NCBI RefSeq assembly: GCF_000760735.1
Contig: NZ_JMEX01000008.1
Span: 1,238,394-1,302,393 of the forward strand
Length of the DNA stretch: 64,000 nt
Reading direction: 5' to 3'
Origin: Rhodococcoides fascians A44A
GTDB lineage: Bacteria > Actinomycetota > Actinomycetes > Mycobacteriales > Mycobacteriaceae
Shown: positions 8,577 through 16,380 of the stretch, piece by piece
How the letters are laid out: each line of letters starts with the position of its first letter
Position numbering within the stretch: position 1 is the first letter of the stretch
Program-made: the position numbers and the translations under genes
The notes under the pieces: model-generated
Told to the model about the DNA's origin: nothing
Seen by the model: the letters and a program-made list of their open reading frames with translations, nothing else
Databases searched by the model: none

Positions 8577-9227
8577 ATGGGGTTGTTCCGCAAGCGCAAG
8601 GGTCGTGCCACTCGTAAGGCCGAGGCCAAGGCGCTCAAGCACAAGGCAACACTCGAGGCCAAGCTCGGAGCGAAGAACGAGCGCAAGCAACTGAAGTCCA
8701 TCGCGAAGGCACAGAACAAGCTGAGCGCGGTCGAGGCCAAGTCGCAGAAGAACGTCGAGAAGGCGCAGATCAGGACACTTCAGGCGCAGCAGAAGGCAGC
8801 GCTGCAGGGGTCGTTCAACGCGGCTCAGGTGCGCAAGTACATCTCGATTGCACGGGTGTTGATCCCCGTTCTGACGCCCATCGTCTACCGCGGCGCTGCG
8901 GTCCTTCGGAACCGTCTGGACGAGCGCAAGGCAGGCAAGCTGGGCGTCAACCCCGCCGAGCTGAGCGAGTACAGCGGCTACGGCGCGAAGCTGAGCGCAC
9001 GTATCGCCGGTTCGGAGAAGTCGCTTGCCCAGGTCACGGCCAACAGCTCCGACGCCGAGACCCGCAAGTTCTCCGACGCGATCTCCCAGCGCCTCACGGA
9101 TCTGGGTACCGCGGTGCGGACGTCGGAACAGATGCCTCCCGCACGTCGCAAGGCTGCGCACAACGCCATCTCGGCCGAGCTGGACGGCATCGAAGCCGAC
9201 CTTCTGGCTCGTCTCGGCGTTCGGTAG
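8577..9227 (+). CDS. DUF6474-like conserved actinobacterial protein
   Basis: 216-residue basic protein. Residues 1-75 are Lys/Ala/Gln-rich and strongly helical (likely coiled coil). A short hydrophobic stretch, ARVLIPVLTPIVYRGAAVL, follows and may dip into or cross the membrane, then a second helical part. The pattern matches a conserved Rhodococcus/Mycobacterium family that I believe is DUF6474. The ATG at 8577 follows AGGGG by eight bases; the in-frame TTG at 8571 is too close. No activity can be read from the sequence. Confidence 0.65.
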   Translation: MGLFRKRKGRATRKAEAKALKHKATLEAKLGAKNERKQLKSIAKAQNKLSAVEAKSQKNVEKAQIRTLQAQQKAALQGSFNAAQVRKYISIARVLIPVLTPIVYRGAAVLRNRLDERKAGKLGVNPAELSEYSGYGAKLSARIAGSEKSLAQVTANSSDAETRKFSDAISQRLTDLGTAVRTSEQMPPARRKAAHNAISAELDGIEADLLARLGVR

Positions 9228-9240
9228 TACCTCCGGTTCC

Positions 9241-9762
9241 ATGAGGTCGCCCGCTGCTTCGCTTCGCGGCGGAGCTGTCGGCGCGACGACGGTGTCGCTG
9301 TCCGTGGCAGCGCACGGGTGGGCCGACGGCGGGTATCCGTCGGGCTCCGCGGCTGTGCTGGTACTGATCGTGGGCCTCGGGATCGGCGCCGTGTCCGCTG
9401 TGCCGCGGTCCGGCCGCGCGACCGTGCCCCTGCTTCTCGCGGGGATGGTGCTCGGCCAGTTCGCGTCGCACGTCGCCCTGGTCGTCGGCGACCCGCACGC
9501 GATGATGCACGGCCATACCATTCTGCCGAGCCCGGCCATGGCTGCATTCCACGTTGCCGCATCGGCGCTGGCTGCGGAGTTGGTGTGCGCGGCCGAGCGG
9601 CTGTACGGGCCCATCACCGCCGTCGTCCGATCGGTACTGGACCCGCCGCAACGCCTCGCCGTTCCACCCGGGCTGGCCGTCGAGATCTCGAGCCCAGTAC
9701 CCCGTGCACCATTCGAGTTCACGACATCCATCTCGAGACGTGGCCCGCCGACGCCGGCGTGA
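9241..9762 (+). CDS. Four-helix membrane protein of the copper module
   Basis: 173-residue membrane protein with about four hydrophobic segments. A Met/His-rich loop, DPHAMMHGHT, sits between helices around residue 82 and could bind copper. It directly precedes ycnI, copC and copD genes on the same strand, a repeated actinobacterial arrangement, so I infer a role in copper handling. The start is the ATG at 9241; no strong ribosome binding site is visible, and a longer reading would overlap the previous gene. Confidence 0.6.
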   Translation: MRSPAASLRGGAVGATTVSLSVAAHGWADGGYPSGSAAVLVLIVGLGIGAVSAVPRSGRATVPLLLAGMVLGQFASHVALVVGDPHAMMHGHTILPSPAMAAFHVAASALAAELVCAAERLYGPITAVVRSVLDPPQRLAVPPGLAVEISSPVPRAPFEFTTSISRRGPPTPA

Positions 9763-9810
9763 CTCTCCGATCATCTCTGCCACATCGTCTTTCGAGAAAG
9801 TACCCATGCC

Positions 9811-10482
9811 ATGAACAGCTTCGTTCGTCGTGCCTCGATCATCGCAGGCACCGTGTCACTCGCCCTCGTCGTCGGAGCGGGTGCAGCCTCCGCACACGTG
9901 ACGGTCGCCGCGCCCGACGCTGCGCAGGGCGGCTACGCCGTCCTGACCTTCCGCGTCCCCACCGAATCCGACACCGCCGCGACGTCGTCGGTCCGGGTCG
10001 AACTACCGGGCCTCAACTCCGCACGTACTCAGCCGATTCCGGGGTGGACCTCGGTCGTGGACAAGAACGCCGAGGGCCTCGCCACCGCGGTCACGTGGAC
10101 TGCGGGCCCGGGCGCCGAGGTGCTTCCCGGCCAATTCCAGCAGTTCCTGCTGTCCGCGGGTCCTCTGCCCGAGGAAGACACTGTCAGCTTCCCGGCCGTT
10201 CAGACCTACAACGACGGCGAGGTCGTCGAGTGGACCGAGGAACCGGCCGCCGACGGTAGCGAGCCCGAGTACCCGGCCCCGTCGCTGACACTCGCAGCCG
10301 CCGGTTCCGACGGACACGGCGGTCACTCCGTCGATTCCGCCGCGGCGTCGGATTCGACGGAGACAGCACAGAGTTCCGATTCCGACACGACCGCCCGATG
10401 GCTCGCCGGCGGAGCCTTGGTACTCGGGGCTCTCGGTGCCGCACTCGGCATCGGCGCGACTGTGCGAGGACGCCGGTCATGA
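9811..10482 (+). CDS. ycnI: YcnI-family (DUF1775) secreted copper-binding protein
   Basis: 223 residues: signal peptide ending at ASA before His29, a YcnI beta-sandwich domain (about 29-165), a low-complexity Ser/Asp/His linker, and a C-terminal membrane helix. The mature protein begins with His (HVTV), and members of this family bind Cu2+ through the N-terminal His plus a Trp; Trp residues are present (GWTSVV). It is probably an extracytoplasmic copper-binding or delivery protein anchored by its C-terminus. The stop overlaps the copC start (ATGA). Confidence 0.88.
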   Translation: MNSFVRRASIIAGTVSLALVVGAGAASAHVTVAAPDAAQGGYAVLTFRVPTESDTAATSSVRVELPGLNSARTQPIPGWTSVVDKNAEGLATAVTWTAGPGAEVLPGQFQQFLLSAGPLPEEDTVSFPAVQTYNDGEVVEWTEEPAADGSEPEYPAPSLTLAAAGSDGHGGHSVDSAAASDSTETAQSSDSDTTARWLAGGALVLGALGAALGIGATVRGRRS

Positions 10483-10997
10483 GGAAACTGATCGTCGCGG
10501 TGCTCGCGATCTCGGCACTGCTGATCGGCGCACCCACAGCATCCGCCCACTCGGTGGTCACCGGATCGAACCCGGCCGACGGATCCGAGATCGCGTCCGG
10601 CCCGGCGCAGGTGTCGATCTCGTTCAACGAGGTTCCGCAGTCGCAGTTCGCGACCTTGAACGTCGTCGGACCCGACGGCAACCTGTGGTCCAATGGCGAC
10701 CCGCGCATCGAGGGACAGAGCATCGTCGTCGACGTCGGCGAACTCGGACCGGTCGGCGAGTACACGATCGCCTATCGCGTGACGTCGGCCGACGGTCACC
10801 CCATCAGTGGGACACTGGGATTCACGTTGACCGCGGAAGGATCCGGCACGCCGGGCGCCGCCGCATCCGCCGCCACGGAGGGTGAGTCCGACGACGGCAG
10901 CGGCGGGGGAATTCCCGTCTGGATCTTCCTCGTCGCGGGTGTCCTCGTCTTCGCAGGCGGACTCGCCTACGCGTTGCGCAAGCCGAAGGACAAGTAG
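10479..10997 (+). CDS. copC: CopC domain copper-binding protein
   Basis: 172 residues with a cleavable signal peptide ending ASA, after which the mature chain starts with His (HSVV), the N-terminal copper ligand of CopC. The CopC fold motifs are present: SNPADGSEI near the start and YRVTSADGHPISG near the end, with the conserved Asp and His. A flexible linker and a C-terminal membrane helix anchor it. It is translationally coupled to ycnI (ATGA), and its stop codon abuts the copD start. It binds Cu2+ outside the membrane and probably passes it to CopD. Confidence 0.9.
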   Translation: MRKLIVAVLAISALLIGAPTASAHSVVTGSNPADGSEIASGPAQVSISFNEVPQSQFATLNVVGPDGNLWSNGDPRIEGQSIVVDVGELGPVGEYTIAYRVTSADGHPISGTLGFTLTAEGSGTPGAAASAATEGESDDGSGGGIPVWIFLVAGVLVFAGGLAYALRKPKDK

Positions 10998-11954
10998 CTG
11001 AACGCGTTCCGCCGGTGGTGGGTGCTCGCCGCGGGGGCGGCGGGCATCGTCGGGGTGGGGCTGGCATGGTTGCTCGCCCACCCCGACGGCCCCGACCCGT
11101 CGTCGGTGCTCCGTGTCGTCGCGGACTGCCTCGGCGCGACGATGCTCGGACTCGCGCTGCTGCGCACGGACCTGTTTCCGGATCGATCGAAGCCTTCGGT
11201 GTGGCGTACCGCCGTCGTCGTCGGCGGGACGTGGACCGCGGTGGAAACGGCACTGCTGGCGACGGCAGCAACCGAGTCGTTCGGGGGCGGTATCGCAAGA
11301 TTGTCGGTGTCGAACTTCGCGACGTTCCTGACCGACATCACCGTCGGGCAGTTGGGTGTGGTGACGATCCTCTGTACCGCCGCGGCAGTGGCGTATTCGC
11401 TGTTCGCGTATCGGACGGCGCCACCTTCGGCGCCGATGCAGCGGCGTCGGCGCGATCTGTCCCCGGTACCCGTCGTCGTCCTCATCGTCGTCGCGCTCGT
11501 GGCGCGTCCCGTCACCGGGCACATGTCGCAGCAGGTCCTCGGCGCGTTGTTCGTGTCCGTGCACACCGTGGCGGCGTCGGTGTGGATCGGCGTTCTGGCC
11601 GCGATGGCCCTGACCTTGCGTGCCCGGGGCGCCTGGGCCGCAGTGTTGCCCGTGTATTCGCGCCTGGCGTGGTGGTCGGTGTGGACTCTCGCCGTGAGCG
11701 GAACCGTCAACGCTGCTGTGAAACTCGGTGGTCTGCCTGCCCTGTTCGACACCGGATACGGCCGTATCGTCCTCGGCAAGACCGTTCTTCTCGTCGTCCT
11801 CGTGGTGCTTGCCCGACGGTTGCGCGCGACCTGGCTGGTGTCGGTGGCCGCGCATCGCACGAAAGCCGACGAGTCGACCGTGCGTGCTGCTCTCCACGTC
11901 TGCGTGCTTGCTGTCGCGTTCGGTTTGGCTGCGGCTCTGGCAACGACGGCGTAG
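10998..11954 (+). CDS. copD: CopD-family copper transport membrane protein
   Basis: Membrane protein with about eight hydrophobic segments and the CopD core. His residues lie near the ends of helices, in VTGHMSQQ and FVSVHTVAASVWIG, which are typical CopD copper ligands. I place the start at a CTG directly after the copC stop because GAAGGA lies seven bases upstream and the resulting N-terminus (NAFRRWW) gives a positively charged lead before the first helix. The next ordinary start, GTG 11022, would begin inside the helix without a good site. Last gene of the copper module. Confidence 0.8.
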   Translation: MNAFRRWWVLAAGAAGIVGVGLAWLLAHPDGPDPSSVLRVVADCLGATMLGLALLRTDLFPDRSKPSVWRTAVVVGGTWTAVETALLATAATESFGGGIARLSVSNFATFLTDITVGQLGVVTILCTAAAVAYSLFAYRTAPPSAPMQRRRRDLSPVPVVVLIVVALVARPVTGHMSQQVLGALFVSVHTVAASVWIGVLAAMALTLRARGAWAAVLPVYSRLAWWSVWTLAVSGTVNAAVKLGGLPALFDTGYGRIVLGKTVLLVVLVVLARRLRATWLVSVAAHRTKADESTVRAALHVCVLAVAFGLAAALATTA

Positions 11955-12054
11955 TCCTTCACGCCCCGTCCACTTCGCGTTTCCCGCGGCGACCGACTCG
12001 CGTCGTTCGGGACGGTCACGATGTCAGCTTCGTCGTTCGTCAGGAGCTTGTCAC

Positions 12055-13080
12055 GTGATACCTTTTCGCCGCCCGGTCGTGGGCGTCCTCGTTTCGATTG
12101 CCTCGATAGCTGCGCTGTCCGCGTGCTCCGAGCCTGCCGACCCGACTGTCGACAGCACGGAGTCCAGCGGCGGGACCCTCACGGTGTACACCTCCGAACC
12201 GCAGGCGAAGATCGACGCACTCAACGCGGAGTTCACTGCTGCGAATCCGGACATCGAGGTGCAGGTCTACCGCGCCGGCACCGGAGATCTCAATGCGCGC
12301 ATCGCTTCCGAGCGTGAGACGGGTTCGATCGGCGCGGATGTGCTCCTGGCTGCGGACGCACCGACGTTCGAGGGGTACAAGGACGAGAACCTGCTGCTCC
12401 AGTACACCCCCGCGGACGTGTCCGCGTTGAACCAGGAAATCGTCGATCCGGACGGATATTACGTCGGAACCCGCATCATCCCTACGGTGATCGCCTACAA
12501 CACGGGTGCCGTGTCGGAGCCACCGACGTCGTGGCAGCAACTCGCCGACCCGAAGTACAAGGGGCAGATCACTCTTCCCAATCCGGATGTCTCCGGTGCG
12601 GCGGCATTCAACACGGCGGTGTGGTTGAACGAGGAGTCGCTCGGTCAGCCGTGGCTCGAAGGCCTGGCCGCGAACGAACCGATCGTCGCCGAGAGCAACG
12701 GTCCCGTCGGACAGTCCGTTGCGGCCGGCACTCAGCCGATCGGGATCGTCGTCGACTATCTGGTTCGCGAACTGGCGGAGAAGGGTTCACCCATCGCGCT
12801 CGAGTACCCGACGGACGGTGTTCCGTACATCTCCCAGCCTGCGGGCATCTTCGCCGATTCGAAGAATCAGGACGCGGCGAAGAAGTACGTCGACTTCCTC
12901 GTCAGCAAGCAAGGCCAGGAACTCGCGGTCGAGCAACAGTACCTTCCCGTGCGCGGTGACGTCGGAACCCCCGACGGCGCACCGGCTCTCGACGATCTGA
13001 ACCTGCTGAACCCCGATCTCGCCGAGATCACGGCATCTCAGCCCGAGGCGGTCGAGAGGTTCAACGAACTTGTCGGGTAA
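12055..13080 (+). CDS. fbpA: Iron(III) ABC transporter substrate-binding lipoprotein
   Basis: 341-residue periplasmic-type binding protein of the FbpA/AfuA family. The lipobox is LSAC at the end of the signal sequence. The mature domain starts LTVYTSEPQAKIDAL and continues with the usual binding-protein architecture; Tyr residues near the C-terminal half fit iron coordination. The GTG at 12055 has AGGAG eight bases upstream. The downstream permease overlaps it by 11 bases and the ATPase follows, forming a complete importer. I see no IdeR-type iron box upstream, so iron control is not evident. Confidence 0.88.
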   Translation: MIPFRRPVVGVLVSIASIAALSACSEPADPTVDSTESSGGTLTVYTSEPQAKIDALNAEFTAANPDIEVQVYRAGTGDLNARIASERETGSIGADVLLAADAPTFEGYKDENLLLQYTPADVSALNQEIVDPDGYYVGTRIIPTVIAYNTGAVSEPPTSWQQLADPKYKGQITLPNPDVSGAAAFNTAVWLNEESLGQPWLEGLAANEPIVAESNGPVGQSVAAGTQPIGIVVDYLVRELAEKGSPIALEYPTDGVPYISQPAGIFADSKNQDAAKKYVDFLVSKQGQELAVEQQYLPVRGDVGTPDGAPALDDLNLLNPDLAEITASQPEAVERFNELVG

Positions 13081-14704
13081 CCCCTATGTGAGTGGTCTGG
13101 TGTCCCTCAGACTGCTCCTGTGGGTCGTGGTGTCGGTGTCGATCCTGGCGCCCATTGCTGCCGTGGTATCGATCGGGCTGGGCGGCAACCATGTTCGTGA
13201 ACTGATCGACGGCGGGATCGTCGACGCCGCCGTGAACAGCGTCGTGTCGGCGGGACTGTCGGCATTGTTCGCCGTGGCGATCGCCGTCGCGATGGCCCTG
13301 CTGCTCGACCGGACGGATCTTCCCGGTCGCTCGGTGCTGCGGCTCGTCCTGCTGTCGCCGTTGCTGATTCCGCCGTTCGTCGGGGCGATCGCGTGGACCG
13401 GCCTGCTCGGGCCGAGCGGGATGATCAACAAGTTCTGGGCCGAACGGTTCGGCGGACCACTGTGGAACGTCTACGGCGGAGACGGCGTGGTCTTCCTCCT
13501 GACCATCCACTCCTATCCCATTGCGTACTTGATCGTCGCAGCAGCACTGCGCCGCATTCCCGGTGACCTCGAAGAGGCTGCGCGGATGTCCGGGGCACGC
13601 CCGCTGCGTGCATTGACGTACGTGACATTGCCGTTGCTTCGGCCGGCCGCGGTCGCGTCGTTCACGTTGGTTGCGGTGTCGAATCTGGCGGATTTCGGGA
13701 TTCCCGCCCTCGTAGGACTGCCGGACCGGTACGTGACGTTGTCGACGATGGTGTACCGGTTCATCCAATCGGGAACCGTCGCACAGCCGTTGGAGGTGGT
13801 CTCGGCCATCGGCATCGTCCTGTTGCTGCTGGCGGTGGTCGCGGTAGCGGTGGACCGAGGACTCAGCCGCGGCAGTGCAGCTCTCGACGGACCGGTCACT
13901 CCCCCGACTCGGCTCGCGTTGGGGCGGACCCGGTCGGCGGTGGGCGTCGCCACCTGGCTTCTCGCACTGAGCATCACGGCCCTGCCGATCTTCGCGCTCG
14001 CCACCCAGGCATTGCTGCCCGCGCCCGGTGTTCCCCTGACGTGGGCCAACCTCACTCTCGATTCCATCGTCGCAGCCGTCACTGCACCTGGAACGGTTGT
14101 CGGTATCCAGAATTCGCTGATGCTGGCGATCGGCGCCGCGGTGATCTGCGGAGTGGTCGGCCTGACTCTGGGTGTCGTCACGACGCGCACCCGCTCACGG
14201 GACAATACCGGCCTCGACCTCGTCGCGATGCTCCCGCAAGCCATACCGGGCCTGGTCATCGCAGTCGGATGGCTGATCGTCGGACGTTGGACCGGCCTGT
14301 TCGACACCCGCTGGGTGATCCTGTGCGCTTACGTCATGGCGTTCCTCGCGATCGTCGTGCAGGCCGTCCGAGCGCCGCTGCTCTCGACGCCGCTCCAACT
14401 CGAAGAGGTCGCCCGCTCCTCCGGCGCCTCACCCGCACGAGCCTTGTACGACGTCTCGTGGAAGATGACGATTCCCGCTGCCACCTCCGGTGCCGTTCTG
14501 GTGGGCTTGACGGCGGTGCGCGAGCTCACCATGTCGGTTCTCCTGGTCGCCCCCGGCACGCAGACCCTCGGAGTGTCGATCTTCAACCTGCAGCAGGCGG
14601 GCGATTACAACGCGGCATCGGCCCTGTCCCTTCTCGTCGCCCTGGTCGGGATCGCCGGACTCGGCCTCGTCGCGGGTGTCTCCGACCGAAAGAAGAATGC
14701 CTGA
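13070..14704 (+). CDS. fbpB: Iron ABC transporter permease, fused double-domain type
   Basis: 544-residue permease with about twelve membrane helices in two homologous halves, as in FbpB. Each half carries the ATPase-contact loop: EEAARMSGARPLRALTYVTLP in the first (cited in part) and EEVARSSGASPARALYDV in the second. TTG 13070, preceded by GAGAGG ten bases away, overlaps the fbpA end; GTG 13088 is an alternative without a good site. The stop overlaps the ATPase gene start (TGATG), so translation is coupled. Confidence 0.88.
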   Translation: MSGNPYVSGLVSLRLLLWVVVSVSILAPIAAVVSIGLGGNHVRELIDGGIVDAAVNSVVSAGLSALFAVAIAVAMALLLDRTDLPGRSVLRLVLLSPLLIPPFVGAIAWTGLLGPSGMINKFWAERFGGPLWNVYGGDGVVFLLTIHSYPIAYLIVAAALRRIPGDLEEAARMSGARPLRALTYVTLPLLRPAAVASFTLVAVSNLADFGIPALVGLPDRYVTLSTMVYRFIQSGTVAQPLEVVSAIGIVLLLLAVVAVAVDRGLSRGSAALDGPVTPPTRLALGRTRSAVGVATWLLALSITALPIFALATQALLPAPGVPLTWANLTLDSIVAAVTAPGTVVGIQNSLMLAIGAAVICGVVGLTLGVVTTRTRSRDNTGLDLVAMLPQAIPGLVIAVGWLIVGRWTGLFDTRWVILCAYVMAFLAIVVQAVRAPLLSTPLQLEEVARSSGASPARALYDVSWKMTIPAATSGAVLVGLTAVRELTMSVLLVAPGTQTLGVSIFNLQQAGDYNAASALSLLVALVGIAGLGLVAGVSDRKKNA

Positions 14705-15756
14705 TGTCCGCCATCTCCCTCGATGCCGTCGACCTCGAATATCCCGGTGGCGCCGTCGGTCTGCGCGGCATCGACCTCCGCATCGCCGACGGCGAATTCC
14801 TCGCCTTGGTCGGTCCGTCCGGCTCCGGTAAGACGACCCTGCTGCGCACGGTTGCGGGATTTCTGACGCCGACGTCGGGCACCATCACCATCGGCGGCGA
14901 CGTCGTCGCAGGTGGGCGGCGCCCGATCGCACCCGAGCATCGCGGACTGGGCATGGTGTTCCAGCAGCACGCTCTGTGGCCGCACCGCACCGTCGGGAAG
15001 AACGTCTCCTATCCGTTGGAGCTCGCCGGGATGTCGCGCTCGGATCGCAAGCGGCGTGTGAGCGAAGTCCTCGAACTCGTCGGCCTACCCGGTCTCGAAT
15101 CGAGAGATCCTTCGACGTTGTCCGGAGGTCAACGGCAGCGAGTTGCCTTGGCGCGGGCTCTGGCGAGGACGCCGCGGGCACTGTTGCTGGACGAGGCGCT
15201 CTCCGCGCTCGACGAGCCTCTGCGCGACCGACTCAGACTGGAACTTCGCTCGCTGACGCGCGCCGCCGGACTGACCGTCATCCATGTCACGCACGACCGG
15301 AACGAAGCCTTGGCGCTGGCCGACCGTGTCGCGGTGCTCGACGGTGGTTCGATCGCGCAGATCGGCACCCCGGAGGAACTGGTGCAGCAGCCTTCCTCGG
15401 CGTTCGTCGCACGGTTCCTGTCCGACGCCAACATCATCACCGGCGTCGTCGACGGCGGCAGATTCCACGCCGACGATCACCCGTTGGAAGTAGTGCTCGA
15501 CGTCGTCGAAAGCGCTAGGCAGGGCCGTGGAACGTTGACCGTCATGCCGTCGGACATCGTCCTCGGTCCAGGTTCACCTCACGACTGTGGCGCAGGCGTG
15601 ATCACGTCGTCTCTCTTCGGCCGAGAGGCAAGCGACGTCGTCGTCGACTCGCACGGGGTCGATTTCCGCTGCTCGGTGCGCGGTCCGCGCCCCGCAGTGG
15701 GCGACGGCGTCATCATGACCATCGAGCGCGGAATGTTCACGCCAACTTCGGGATAG
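14704..15756 (+). CDS. fbpC: Iron ABC transporter ATP-binding protein
   Basis: 350-residue ATPase that powers the FbpAB importer. Walker A is GPSGSGKTT near residue 38, the Q-loop is VFQQHALWPH, the signature LSGGQRQRVALARAL, Walker B LLLDEALSALDEPL, and the H-loop His is in HVTHDRNEA. A C-terminal TOBE-like regulatory region (about 240-350) matches the FbpC/PotA class. Last gene of the operon. Confidence 0.92.
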   Translation: MSAISLDAVDLEYPGGAVGLRGIDLRIADGEFLALVGPSGSGKTTLLRTVAGFLTPTSGTITIGGDVVAGGRRPIAPEHRGLGMVFQQHALWPHRTVGKNVSYPLELAGMSRSDRKRRVSEVLELVGLPGLESRDPSTLSGGQRQRVALARALARTPRALLLDEALSALDEPLRDRLRLELRSLTRAAGLTVIHVTHDRNEALALADRVAVLDGGSIAQIGTPEELVQQPSSAFVARFLSDANIITGVVDGGRFHADDHPLEVVLDVVESARQGRGTLTVMPSDIVLGPGSPHDCGAGVITSSLFGREASDVVVDSHGVDFRCSVRGPRPAVGDGVIMTIERGMFTPTSG

Positions 15757-15821
15757 TCCCTACCGTCGCACGCGGTGTCGATCGGATTGTCCGTTCTCGC
15801 CGTCGGTGTGACCCACGAGAT

Positions 15822-15842
15822 AGGTAAAATAGTTGTTTACCT
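15822..15842. promoter_or_regulatory. Inverted repeat, likely MarR operator
   Basis: AGGTAAA (15822-15828) and TTTACCT (15836-15842) form a perfect 7-bp inverted repeat with a 7-base centre in an unusually AT-rich stretch 60 bases before the MarR gene. Size and placement fit autoregulation of the marR-exporter pair. Confidence 0.6.
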
Positions 15843-15902
15843 CATCTATTTATCTATATGGTTGCGGACAGCAAGTAATTGACTCGAACCGTTGGAGCCC
15901 TC

Positions 15903-16376
15903 ATGGCAGTAAGAACTACCACCGCGGAAGCGTTGGTCGAAGAGGTATTTCTCTTCGGTCGTGCGCTGAAGCGGGCCGTGACCACCGGAGATGAGGAGTC
16001 ACCCCTGCCGCAGGCACTGACCGGAGTTCTGGCCATCCTCGCGACGGAGGGTGAATGCAGACAGACCGACCTCGCCAACAGGCTCTGCGTCAGCCAGTCC
16101 GCCCTCAGCCGGCAGATCGCAGACCTGGTGGATCTCGGATACATCGACCGAACGCCCGATCCCGACGACAAACGCGCATCACGCGTGCGTGTCTCGTCCG
16201 ACGGCGGCGAGAAGCTCAAGGTCATCTGGGACCGTCGCGCGAATCGACTGCGCGAGATGTTGAGCGACTGGAGCGAAACGGAGGCGCTGGCCGCCCTCGA
16301 TTCGATTCAGAAACTCAACAACACATTCAACGAAGACGCGCAGGACACAGCGCACTTGAAACTGATTGCGAGATAG
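15903..16376 (+). CDS. MarR-family transcriptional regulator
   Basis: 157-residue winged-helix regulator. The recognition region reads QTDLANRLCVSQSALSRQIADL and the wing DPDDKRASRVRVS has the conserved D-x-R. It starts at ATG 15903; an upstream in-frame TTG/ATG reading lacks a site. It precedes the DHA2 exporter gene by four bases and probably represses both genes through the inverted repeat at 15822-15842, with relief by an exporter substrate (family behaviour). Confidence 0.85.
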   Translation: MAVRTTTAEALVEEVFLFGRALKRAVTTGDEESPLPQALTGVLAILATEGECRQTDLANRLCVSQSALSRQIADLVDLGYIDRTPDPDDKRASRVRVSSDGGEKLKVIWDRRANRLREMLSDWSETEALAALDSIQKLNNTFNEDAQDTAHLKLIAR

Positions 16377-16380
16377 AACA

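Noticed and set aside
10323..11897. 524-codon frame opposite copC/copD
   Set aside because: Arg/His/Asp-rich composition and no motif; the opposite strand codes for well-defined copper proteins.
11955..12054. Iron box before the Fbp operon
   Set aside because: No sequence near the IdeR consensus was found.
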